From the NCBI RefSeq assembly GCF_000315625.1, contig NW_005434549.1:20516-69995 (forward strand): a stretch of 49,480 bases of DNA. Direction: 5' to 3'. The translations under genes and the position numbers were made by a program. This DNA comes from Guillardia theta CCMP2712. Its lineage: Eukaryota > Cryptophyceae > Pyrenomonadales > Geminigeraceae. Every line of letters begins with the position of its first letter. Position 1 is the stretch's first letter. The notes beneath the pieces were generated by a model. The model made no database searches. It worked only from the letters and a program-made list of their open reading frames with translations, and had not been told where the DNA came from. Below are positions 10,898 to 20,105 of the stretch, in pieces.

Positions 10898-13800
10898 TCA
10901 TGGAGCGAACCTGGGATCTGATGTTCGCCTGAATGGCGTCAAAGGAAAACGAGAGCAGTACAGGAGGCAGGAAGAAATCGTCAGGGCGTGGCATAGCACT
11001 CTGAAAGATGGCGAAGAGAAGGAGACAGAGGAAGAGAGAAAACAGGAAGGATGTCCATACAACCAACTAGGACGGAAGAAGGCGGGAGGGAGGGAGCAAA
11101 CCTTTTCTTGTTGCCACCACTTGCTGCAGACCTCGTTGAATTTTGAGAAAACCTCACGCCAGTCCAACTCAGCTAGCCAAGAGTCATTGAAAACCCACAC
11201 CAACACTCAGTCGAGCACTCAGCCAATCTTCATGTCTCATTTACATCTCCAACATGTTCATCGAGAGTTCATTACTGCATTCCCCAGCTCATACTCCTTG
11301 ACCTCTTCTCTTCCATGTTTCTCATTCATCAAGCTGTATATCTTTTTGTCTCCCTGTCTACTTATCAAACCGCACACTTGTTTCATTACAGATCTACACA
11401 GCTTCTCAACCACTATCACCATCATCATATCCCATCAGCTTCTCAACCACTATCACCATCATCATATCCCATCAGACAGTCTCCACTTGCAAGATGGCAT
11501 GCTATCTTCACTTTGCTACATTCCCTCTCCACTTCCTCTTATCCCTTACCGACGTTGGACGACAACAAATGTCGGACATCATGAATCACTGGGACCTGTA
11601 CAGCAGACAATCATCGCTAATTTGAGTACTCTGGCCTCCAATTCTCAGTTATGCACCAAGAACAAAATAAATAATTAGTGCTCTTTCATAATAAACCACT
11701 TCAATGTCAATGTCAATGTCAATGTCAATGTCAACAAGAACGACACGCAATGTAAACCATAAGAAGATAACAATTTCAATCCATCATCCCAAGAGCATCT
11801 CCATCAACACAATCAGCATCGTCGTCGGTATACTCTTATAGTCATGATTCGTTTCAATTTTCTCGTTCTCTTACATCCGCCTCTCGTTCCACGTCCCCTC
11901 TCCTCTTGCATTTCTCACCTTGCTCACATCTCCCAGCTCAAACTTTGCCACATACGGATCATCCAGCACAGGAACAGCATTCGCATCGAGAGCCTGCAGT
12001 TAACGACAAAGCGAGTGAGCGAGCAGGACGATAGACAGCGGAGGGAGCAGAGAAGCAGAACGGTGAGAGAGGTTACCTCAAACATCTTCTCAAACCAGAG
12101 GAGACTGGATGGTGCTAGGGAGGTTGAGATGAAGACCAGAATGCTTCTTTTCATGATGATTGCTTGCTCTGACAAGCTCATCCCTCGCCCACTTCCTCCT
12201 TCTCCCTCTCCCTCTTCTCCGTCTTCAGCCTCGAATGTGTCCATGACAAACCCCTCTGGCGATATCTGCATGACGTCTTCTATGATCGCCTGAGATGAAG
12301 GAGGATAGAGGAGGAGGAGGGGGAGGAGCACGTGGAGGGGGAGGAGGAGGAGTCAGTGTCACCTCTACAGCATATCATCTCACCTGACGCTCAGGATGAT
12401 CGTTAACTTCTCCCACGAAGCTCCAAGTGAACTCCTGCAGCCTGACATCACATCCCCCCTCCAGCAGAACCGTGTCTTGCCTTCTCTTCCTCCCCCTCCT
12501 CCCTCTGAGCACTCGCTATGACTTGACGTCCATGGAAGCCTGACGGGACGCAAAGAATGCGAGACGCAGCTGAGTGACAGGGCCGAACTTCTTCCCCAGG
12601 TGCGCCGACGAGTTTGTAGTCGAAACAACCGTGAGATCGTAATACGAAATCCATTCCTGAGAAAACAAGTAAAGCAGAGATAAACTCAGAAGTAGGTAGT
12701 CTGTCTGAGATAACAAGAAGTATCAAACTCCATCCCCCTTCTCCACCTTCATCACTTTCATCGTCTCTATCATCATCGTCCTAATCTACACCTCCGGAAT
12801 TCCCACAACCACACATCCGCATCTATCTAGCATATCCCTATCGCCTCCTCCCCCTGCTCCTCCTCCTTGAATGCGTCCTCACGTGTGTAGAACTGAGCAG
12901 CAGAAGAACAGTAATAATCCTCAAGATGAAAAGCACCGAGCCGCCCATCCCATCTCATATCGTCCAGATCGGCCAACAGCCTCTCTGTCTTTGACAACTT
13001 TCAGCCCAACGATTCACAACTCTCAGCACGTCTTACTTCATGAGAGATGGTTGGGTGGGTCCCGTTAACAGCAAGCAGAATCGTCTACAAGACAACAAGT
13101 CAACCGCCGTCGGCCCTGCCACTACAACAGCATCGCTCGATCAAGCTTCTCACGTTGGTACCCGACGGCAAAGAGGTCAACGAGCCAACGGAAACCTCAA
13201 CTTCTTCGTGCGAAAATGCTGATTGCAACAGGTTGGAAACCTTGAAGCAGATTGGCAACTCCTACGTCAAGGACACGAGCACAGGAGACAAGAGACCTAC
13301 CTTCTCCTCCAGATCCTCCCAGCGACCGTAGTCTACACCAACAGGAACCAAGAACACTGAAGTCTTGGTAGCAGGAAGAGCAGTCTTCTTCCTCCTCCTC
13401 CTGCACTCTTGAACAGCTGTCACGTTCTCGCTCTGCAACCTAAAGTGAACAGCGACTTCCTGCCGGGCCACCACGTTGACGCCGTCATGCAGGTCGAGAC
13501 GCAACGTCTGCCAGAGCAGGAGGAGGGAAAGAAGAAGGATGAGCCACTGGATCGCACGAGATCGATCGCATCTCACCAGCTCTGATCCATACGGAAACTC
13601 CGGGATCTTGTAGCTCAACACGCCGGAGAATGCTTGAGTGACTATCTGGTCATCAGCAGCCAAGGAAGCCATTAGACCCTTGCTCGTCACCGTCAGCTCG
13701 CATATACACTCGTAGAGATGTCACCTGCTTCAGCACGTCCGAGCCTTCATAGCTTGCGACCAACTCCAGCTCACTCGCATGGCACAGGACCTGTCCTTCT

Positions 13801-13928
13801 CGAGGATGCAAAACAACCAGCCTAGCATTGCCTTGCTTCGAGCCAGCGCTTCGAGCACGCATGCACGGCAAGTGAGTCCACAGCAAGAGCAAGAGCACAC
13901 ATGCTCTGCATGCGATTCTTGCAGCCAT
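10898..13928 (-). CDS. Secreted/Golgi exostosin-like (GT47-type) glycosyltransferase, predicted
   Basis: Start ATG at 13928-13926 gives a signal peptide or anchor (MAARIACRACVLLLLLWTHL). Exons 13928-13725, 13678-13577 and 13507-13301 fit in phase 0, followed by small exons ELPICFK and VSVGSLTSLPSGTN. The first exons (RLVVLHPREGQVLCH to VNVVARQEVAVHFRL) resemble the N-terminal beta-sandwich-like segment of the gene at 9.3-6.4 kb. Downstream coding pieces: LADLDDMRWDGRLGAFHLED (about 12970-12910), EWISYYDLTVVSTTNSSAHL (about 12655), LQEFTWSFVGEVNDHPERQ (about 12440-12385), AIIEDVMQISPEGF (about 12290), LWFEKMFEALDANAVPVLDD (about 12105-11965) and WREVFSKFNEVCSKWWQQEK (about 11160-11102). The FxFVG.....R followed by EAL..AVPV pattern is typical of exostosin/GT47 domains, where it lies in the nucleotide-sugar-binding half. 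The exact exon chain and C-terminus are uncertain; the stop is placed at 10898-10900. Confidence 0.55.
11399..11737. repeat. 37-bp duplication and TCAATG hexamer array
   Basis: At about 11399-11473 a 37-bp unit (CAGCTTCTCAACCACTATCA then CCATCATCATATCCCAT) is present twice. At about 11702-11733 the hexamer TCAATG is repeated about five times. Both lie in a non-coding stretch (11210-11950) that I read as a long intron of the minus-strand GT47-like gene. Confidence 0.85.
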
Positions 13929-14218
13929 TCGAGTTTCTTCTTGTCGCTCGCGCAGAGATGCAGCGAACTTCAAGGCACGTCAAGGGAGACAAGGAGGAAC
14001 TCAACCCAGAGCATGATGCTCCCTATCGACATGCTGTATGCAGCATCTGCAGGCATAAAAAGAATTCAAAACATTGCCACTTTACTGTCCCATCTTGACA
14101 CATCAACCCTTGCTGAAACGGCATAGTCTGACCAATCCCATGCCCATATCGAGATATTATCCTATTGATGATCACAACCTGCATCATTCTCCATCGCATG
14201 ATCTAAGTCTTCAAGTGC

Positions 14219-14396
14219 TTGCTTCCTCCTCTGCTCTCCCCTCCCCTCCCATCCCCTCCCCTCTCCTCTGCTCTCCTCTGCTCTCATCTCCATTCCTCTC
14301 CCCTCCACCCCTCTCGCTTCCCCTCCCATCCCACACTCTCCTCTCCCCTCCCCTCCACTCACTTCTTCTCCTCTCCTCTCCTCTCCTCTCCTGTCC
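14219..14396. repeat. Polypyrimidine CTCCC/CTCTC tract
   Basis: Almost pure C/T on the plus strand for about 180 bp, built from irregular CTCCC, CTCTC and CTTCC units. Open frames across it on both strands are composition artefacts. It lies in the intergenic stretch 13929-15484. Confidence 0.9.
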
Positions 14397-14484
14397 GCTA
14401 TCTGTGAACAGATCTACATCTCGTTGCCTGCGGAGATGAGACACTGCTGGCATTTCCCCCCGACAAAAATAAATTAGCTCATCA

Positions 14485-15365
14485 ACTATCCGTGAGTACT
14501 GCCAGTGTGGCCGGACCGCCGGGCGGCGGGCGGCTGGGCCGCCCGGCCCGGCCCGGCGGGGGGGGCGGCCCGGGGCGCGGCCGCGCGACTGCGGCGGCAG
14601 TCACCCGCTGGCCGTGACGGCCGGCCGGGGGGGGCCACTGACCCCCACAAAAAACTGTCACGACGGTCACCTCCCCAGCGGGGGGACGGACCGTGCCAGT
14701 GTGACGGACCGTGCCTGTCGGACTGGGAACTCCCAGTCGGACTGGGAACTTCCGGCGCCGGGAACTTCGGAACTCGGAACATTCGAGTCTGACGGCGGCC
14801 GCTGGGCGGCCCGGCCCGGCCCGGCCCGGCCCCCGGGGCCCGGGGGGCGGCCCGCCGGGCCGGCCGCGGAGCCTCTCAGCGGCCGCCGCAGGCTGCCCGG
14901 CCGGCGTCCGGCCCGGCCGCTCACTCAGCCGCCACTCAGCCGATGATCGTGACACCGTCCGGGTTCAGTCAACTTGCCGCAGTGCCACTGACGGTTCAGC
15001 CGTGACCCACTGTGACAGTCCGTCACTGCTGGCACTGTCACGCAGGCTACCGTACTACTAGGCTAGGCTACTCAGCGCGACCGCCGGACTCCCGGACGGA
15101 TCGCGGCCAGTCGCCTGGTAGACGGTCGCCGGGTACCGTCACGCGTCACGGCGTACTAAGTCCGGTCCGATCGGGCCGCCGTGATCGGCCAGGCTCCTCG
15201 GACTCCGAGGCTCGCGGCCCACGGTCGGACTGCCGATCCGGCGGCCCCGGCCCCCGGCCGGGCCCCCGGCCGCCGCCCGGCACTGGCCTGAGGATCGATG
15301 CCCCTGGTCGACGCCGGTCCTCCGGTACTAGATTCATCATACTCGGACGATGAGACACCGTGTTA
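14485..15365. repeat. GC-rich island 1
   Basis: A stretch of about 880 bp with abrupt edges, dominated by CCGG, GGCCCGG and CGGTAC-type words and by CAGTGACTG/CTGTGACAG-like palindromic words. An AT-rich segment TTTTTACTTAACTTAAAAAC directly follows at 15383-15410, similar to the motif bordering the other islands. Long open frames inside it on both strands reflect the lack of A/T and show no protein domain. It ends about 120 bp before the ATG at 15485. Confidence 0.7.
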
Positions 15366-15484
15366 TCCGGGAGGCTTCCTCTACTCAAGTTTTTACTTAA
15401 CTTAAAAACTTTGTCCCTATGCCAGGTTTAATTGTTCCCTAGACTAGCAAGTAGGAGCCCCCTAGCTCGCTGTGTCGAGTGGTG

Positions 15485-16015
15485 ATGCGCAACACGCCGC
15501 TGCGTGTTCTTATCATGCATCATGCGCTTGACATCCTAAGGAGCCTGCTGAGCTTCGGGCTGCTGCTGAGCACTATACTCGGATGGAAGGCTCTTTGGGA
15601 TCTTCAAATCACCAACGGTCTGAGCTGGTACATATCGGTGGGGATAGGAAACTGCATTTACATTATCCGACACATGGTTGACGATGTCATGGACACCCAT
15701 CACGTGCACAATGAAGAATGGTTGGAACTCTTTTCGAAATTGCCAGATCTATCGCCTACAACCATCCTTGAATATGGCAAGATCTACTTGAGCTCCGGAC
15801 TCCTCTTTGTAAGCAGATTGTTCATCTGGCGGGGGATATGGAAGAGGTTAGATGCTACGCAGATCACATGGCCGGAGTCCCTGATGGTTGGTGCCATTTC
15901 TTGCGTGTTTCTCAGCATCATGCAGCTTCAAGTAGACAGAAAGAGGGTCGACATTCTACAGGTTTCCCTGGATGTTCCAGGCGAGCGGCATGCTCAGCAG
16001 ACATGGCACGGCTGA
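15485..16015 (+). CDS. Hypothetical multi-pass membrane protein, 176 aa
   Basis: Uninterrupted frame from ATG 15485 to TGA 16013-16015. Four hydrophobic segments are visible: LLSFGLLLSTILGWKALW, SWYISVGIGNCIYIIRHMV, KIYLSSGLLFVSRLFIW and SLMVGAISCVFLSIM. Loops between the second and third are acidic (DDVMDTHHVHNEEWLEL). I do not recognise a family. It may be a single exon of a longer gene: a non-coding stretch with no obvious exon follows (16016-16695). It sits immediately after GC island 1. Confidence 0.5.
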   Translation: MRNTPLRVLIMHHALDILRSLLSFGLLLSTILGWKALWDLQITNGLSWYISVGIGNCIYIIRHMVDDVMDTHHVHNEEWLELFSKLPDLSPTTILEYGKIYLSSGLLFVSRLFIWRGIWKRLDATQITWPESLMVGAISCVFLSIMQLQVDRKRVDILQVSLDVPGERHAQQTWHG

Positions 16016-16489
16016 CGTCACACGACGGATGATGGCAACATGGCCTCTTGTGGGAGTCTGTGAACTGAGGTATTAATTGCATGCTTGCTCGCTCAGGCTC
16101 TCTCTATTCCGACTACTCCTTGATAACCTTGTGCTTGGGACCATTGGATTCAGTAGTGTAGAAGCTCACATAACTGTCCATGATCAGACTACCCCTATTC
16201 TCTGTGTAAATATTGCAACCAAGTGGCGATCGATCATCATGATAATTTGCATGCATCCCCTAAGTACACCTTGTTCGATCCTTGCGAAAGAGTACGACAC
16301 GTCGGTCGGCGTTGTTGCTTGAGTTCATGGGCCACTGAGATGCTCAACCATTACCAAGTCACCTGCACAATGTTCGCCTCCCGAGTCCTTCTCACTCGGT
16401 TCCATGATACCCCGGGCTTTGCAGGGGGATCAATCAATTTAGTTTACTCAAAGTTTAGTAGCCGCATGCCAAGTTTGCACATTATCGCT

Positions 16490-16690
16490 CACTACATGCG
16501 CGTTCAACTCGGAGGGCCTGGCACAGCTGGCCGACGGTTGCCACGGCAAATCACTGCCAGAGTAAGGATCGCATTCCGCCGCCCCACCGCCCCGCCGGAT
16601 GTTGTGGCTTGGACGGCCTGACGGTCCGAGGCTGGCAATCATCACTGGCCGGTACGGTCGGGGACAGTGTGTCGCGCGGGCCAAGCATGC
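16490..16690. repeat. Short GC-rich block near TTTACTCAAAGTTTAG
   Basis: About 200 bp rich in CCGG/GGCC words (CTGGCCGGTACGGTCGGGGA). It is preceded at 16440-16456 by TTTACTCAAAGTTTAG, a near match to the motif TTACTCAAAGTTAAG that accompanies the larger islands. It abuts the 3' end of the dynamin-like gene. The remaining sequence from 16016 shows no gene. Confidence 0.5.
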
Positions 16691-16695
16691 TGGGC

Positions 16696-19056
16696 TCAGA
16701 GGTCGTCGGGGTCATCGTCGATGGAGATAGAGATGGCTTCCTTGGCTCTGACCGTGATGTCCCGCATGGCGCTCAGCATCTCCCTCGCCTGCTGCGCATC
16801 CTTCTCGTAGTCCTCCTTCCTCGTCTGATGCGCCTCCAGGCGTCGCGTCAGCGTCGTCGTGAGTGTGTGCAGAGTCGACTCAAAGCCTTCAGTGCTCTCT
16901 TTGCCTTCCGCCGACGCTGGAGATTGTAGTTGCTCCCGCTGCCTCTCTGCGAGCTGCAGCCGCGGTTTCACCATGCCTTGCATCTTATGCACCTCACCCT
17001 CCTTCCACTTGAGAGTATTCTTGTTGGTCTCCTCCCACGATAGCACCACCTGCTTCTTGATTTCCTTCTCGTACCCCCACGCCCCGCTGAAGACCTTCCT
17101 GCCCAGCCAAGCGAGGGCTCCCTGAGACTCATTCAGCACGGGTTTGACCGTTCGCTCGCACTTGATCAGATGCCTCAGCATGCCGGTGAGAGGGAGTAGC
17201 AGGGGCTCATCGAACGTGTCCTTAGACAAGCCCAGGCCCCCCCCTCCCTCTCCTACCTTGGCGTACGCGTCCAGAGAAATCTTCATGTCTTTCGCGAGAA
17301 ACTGCATCATGGTCCTGTGAGACTCCAGCCTCTCGTTGAGACCCTCAGCAAACGTCTTGTTGGCCTGCTGCACCTCGTCGTACAGAAGCGTAGCCTTACC
17401 ATTGAGGGCAACGATGACTTCCTTGACCTTGACCTCCTTGCTCGCCTCGTCATCAAACACCAGGTCTTGCTCATGGAAGGTCTCTTGCAGGATTTCATCC
17501 ACCGCTGCCTTGAACGTGTCACACGATCGCTCGGTGCAAGCTTGACACTCATGAATCATCTTGGAGATATCGTCGCTGAGAGACTTGTTGGCACCTGTCA
17601 GCCGTTTGATCGTCTCTTGTATGTCCGAGAGGATTTTCTCCGTCTCCTCCTTGTTCTGGGTCACGTCGTTGGCTCGCAGAGCAATGAAGACCTCAAGGTC
17701 CTTGTTCGTTTGTTCCAGCTTGAAATTCGCTGCATGCAAGGCGTTGTCACCGTTCGGGGAGCAGCACTGAAGGAGGTTCTGCTTGAAGGCAGGCCAGTGG
17801 GATGAGTTGACGATCTCGTTTGCACGCTCCTCGAGGTTCTTGTCCGTCAGTTGTTCCTGACTGGGCAGGATACCAAACGCGAACTTGGAGAATGTGCGGA
17901 ACCACTCCTGGTCCCTGAAGTGCGGGGAGCGAAGTCTTACCGCGTCAAGAGTCCGCATGGCGAGACAAGCGAGACGAGCAGAGCCAAGCACAATCTTGTC
18001 TCGGTCCTCGATCATCATCGAAGCAGCCACTCGCTCTTTCACTTCCTCCTCGTCCATCCCACGGTCATCCTTCTCGTCGTACTTGTTGACAAACACAAGA
18101 AGTCGGTTCTTCATGATGTGCGGGTCAAACTCGTTCGTCTGCAGGATGTCCTCGTACATCTCCTGAGCGGCGGCACTTCCGATCTGCGTGTAGTCTACCA
18201 CCAGGATCACTGACGTCGACATGTTCAGCTGCTGCTTGATCATCTCCCTGAACTCGCTCCTGTTGCTCTCGTTAGGGCCAGGAAGGTCTAGCAGCGTCAG
18301 CCGATGGCTTTTGCTTGCTACTGGCCAGTTGTCGAACGTGGTCTCAATGACAGGGAGGTTGTCGAGTCGGACGAGGAAATGCCAAGGGAGATTGAGCTTG
18401 GCAGCCAGGCACTCCCGCACAAACCAGTTCACACATGACATGTATCTGTACACCTCTGGCAACGAAGAGCACGCCGCAAGGTCGATGGCAGTAGAGGCAC
18501 GCTTCCAGCACTCTCGCAGGAACTCCAGGTTCTGATCCATTTCCGCGCTCCTGGGCTCTCTCTCTATCGACACGAACTTTTCCAGCAGATCCAACCACAG
18601 GTCAGAGTTCTGAACTTTGATAACCGTCTCTCTCCGATCGGATTGTCGTATGAGCACAGGGAAAGCTGTCTCCGCACAGTTGCGGTGCGGCAGTAGCTCT
18701 TTGCCGACAATCATGTTGATCGTTGAAGACTTGCCAGCCTTCATCGTTCCTGTAACTGTGAATAGATCTCCGCCGATGCTCAGTTTTAGCTTCTCATTCT
18801 CAAGCCTTTCATCGCACTTCTTCTTCTGACCTGCGTCGATAAAACCTTGATCTATCATTGTCTCGATCAGTCTCAGGTAGTCATTCAGTGATGACAACAA
18901 AGTTCTTGTATTGTCATCCAGGTTTTCCTCGAGTAGAAATGGCTCGCCGACATTGGTAGCTCCCTCTGTCCTGGGGATTTTTGTGCTGGGTCCGGTCTCT
19001 TCGGACTCAGAGCTCCTTTTGTTTGAAGATGACTCCTGAGAGCCCTTGTCCTCCAT
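16696..19056 (-). CDS. Bacterial-type dynamin-like GTPase (CrfC/YjdA-like)
   Basis: Intronless 786-residue frame from ATG at 19056 to the stop at 16696. Residues 1-45 are polar and low-complexity. The GTPase domain has G1 GTMKAGKSST (about 103-112), a following LLPHRNCAETAFPVLIR like that of bacterial CrfC/YjdA, G3 DLPGPNE (about 257) and G4 NKYD (about 324). After it come long heptad-like helical segments (stalk), and the protein ends in an acidic tail ISIDDDPDDL. No transmembrane helix or PH domain is evident. Such proteins are GTP-driven membrane or chromosome-associated assemblies; E. coli CrfC binds the sliding clamp. The actual role here is unknown. Lack of introns beside intron-dense genes suggests bacterial transfer or a retrocopy. 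Confidence 0.85.
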   Translation of the reverse strand: MEDKGSQESSSNKRSSESEETGPSTKIPRTEGATNVGEPFLLEENLDDNTRTLLSSLNDYLRLIETMIDQGFIDAGQKKKCDERLENEKLKLSIGGDLFTVTGTMKAGKSSTINMIVGKELLPHRNCAETAFPVLIRQSDRRETVIKVQNSDLWLDLLEKFVSIEREPRSAEMDQNLEFLRECWKRASTAIDLAACSSLPEVYRYMSCVNWFVRECLAAKLNLPWHFLVRLDNLPVIETTFDNWPVASKSHRLTLLDLPGPNESNRSEFREMIKQQLNMSTSVILVVDYTQIGSAAAQEMYEDILQTNEFDPHIMKNRLLVFVNKYDEKDDRGMDEEEVKERVAASMMIEDRDKIVLGSARLACLAMRTLDAVRLRSPHFRDQEWFRTFSKFAFGILPSQEQLTDKNLEERANEIVNSSHWPAFKQNLLQCCSPNGDNALHAANFKLEQTNKDLEVFIALRANDVTQNKEETEKILSDIQETIKRLTGANKSLSDDISKMIHECQACTERSCDTFKAAVDEILQETFHEQDLVFDDEASKEVKVKEVIVALNGKATLLYDEVQQANKTFAEGLNERLESHRTMMQFLAKDMKISLDAYAKVGEGGGGLGLSKDTFDEPLLLPLTGMLRHLIKCERTVKPVLNESQGALAWLGRKVFSGAWGYEKEIKKQVVLSWEETNKNTLKWKEGEVHKMQGMVKPRLQLAERQREQLQSPASAEGKESTEGFESTLHTLTTTLTRRLEAHQTRKEDYEKDAQQAREMLSAMRDITVRAKEAISISIDDDPDDL

Positions 19057-20105
19057 CGCTCTCAAGTCTGCCAATCAAATCAGAAAAGATATGCAGGATC
19101 AGTATTCACATGCCAACGAGGACTATCCGACCACCTCACAGGGAGCTATCCGTAATCTATGTTGTGATTCTGATCTCATTGATTGAGAATTTTCTTGATA
19201 TGTGTCTGAATCACTAGTGAAACTTGTGTATGTCATTCGTGCATGTTCGCTCGTGCATGCTCAAGTCCCTTCATGTCGCTCCGCCTATCGTTCGCCGATC
19301 GTATCCCTCGTTGAGATGGGTTTATCCTCCGTGGGAAAGAAGTAGGTAGGGTAGTCACAACACCCCCTAGGGATAGTTCATTCAGCTAAGAAAACATGAT
19401 GCAGAGGGTGGGTGATAGGAAGAGGGGGGTGGTAGTGAGAGTTCGGGGGTTTCTGCTTTTCCTAGCTGGGCCCGGCCGGTTTCCGGTGAGAGTGACTGAA
19501 GGCGTACGGTCGGCGATCTGAACGCCTCGAGCTAATATAGTAAATTTTGGTAATAACTTAATCAGGTAACTACGTTACATCTGCGACTCTCCCGAGAATA
19601 ATGCCGCGTCAGCCGCAACATGGCTGTGGGGCAGAGGGAGGAGGAGGAGAGGGAGAAGAGGATCGGACGATGGAGATCGCAAAGACAATAGCAGAGTGCT
19701 GAAGGGAGGGAAAACGAAATAGGCGGAGAGCTGTTTGTCACAAGAGGAGATCAGTGCAGGACCGTAGTAGCAACTATCCTGACCAGGTGCGAACGGAGCA
19801 GGAACGGGTTCGGGGAGAGACACCCGGTGCTTTGACCGTGGCGTGCCAAGAGGAAGCTGCTTCGGAGACAGAGCAGGGCAACAAGAGACCCCGGATGGGA
19901 CTGAGGCGAGGCTGAGTGACCCAAAAGTGACCAAGTTCGTCAGTGTTTGCTCTGCCTGAATTCGGAGGACGGGCGATCGAGCGTTTGAGAAAGAGTCAAG
20001 CAGTTTCCATCTGGGGTGAGGGGCTTGCATCTGCTCGAAGACGAAACCTGTCAAATTCTCTAGCATCGAGCGAAAATTCCGAACACCCAGGAATACCTGG
20101 ACATC
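19057..20105. other. Intergenic region between divergent genes
   Basis: Holds the promoters of the dynamin-like gene (minus) and the KNH-like gene (plus). It contains a G-rich stretch at 19310-19460 and a short CCGG-rich piece at 19465-19520. A 205-codon minus-strand frame at 19575-20192 overlaps the start of the plus-strand gene; its composition is not protein-like and I do not call it. Confidence 0.6.

Noticed and set aside
10824-11678. 284-codon plus-strand frame with a poly-Pro start
   Set aside because: Composition is driven by CCTCCT and CATCAC repeats; minus-strand exons with protein-like composition overlap it.
14482-15388. Several 80-157 codon frames on both strands in GC island 1
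   Set aside because: Stops are rare simply because A/T is rare; products are Pro/Gly/Arg/Ala-rich without domains. The same holds for frames in islands 2, 3 and 4.
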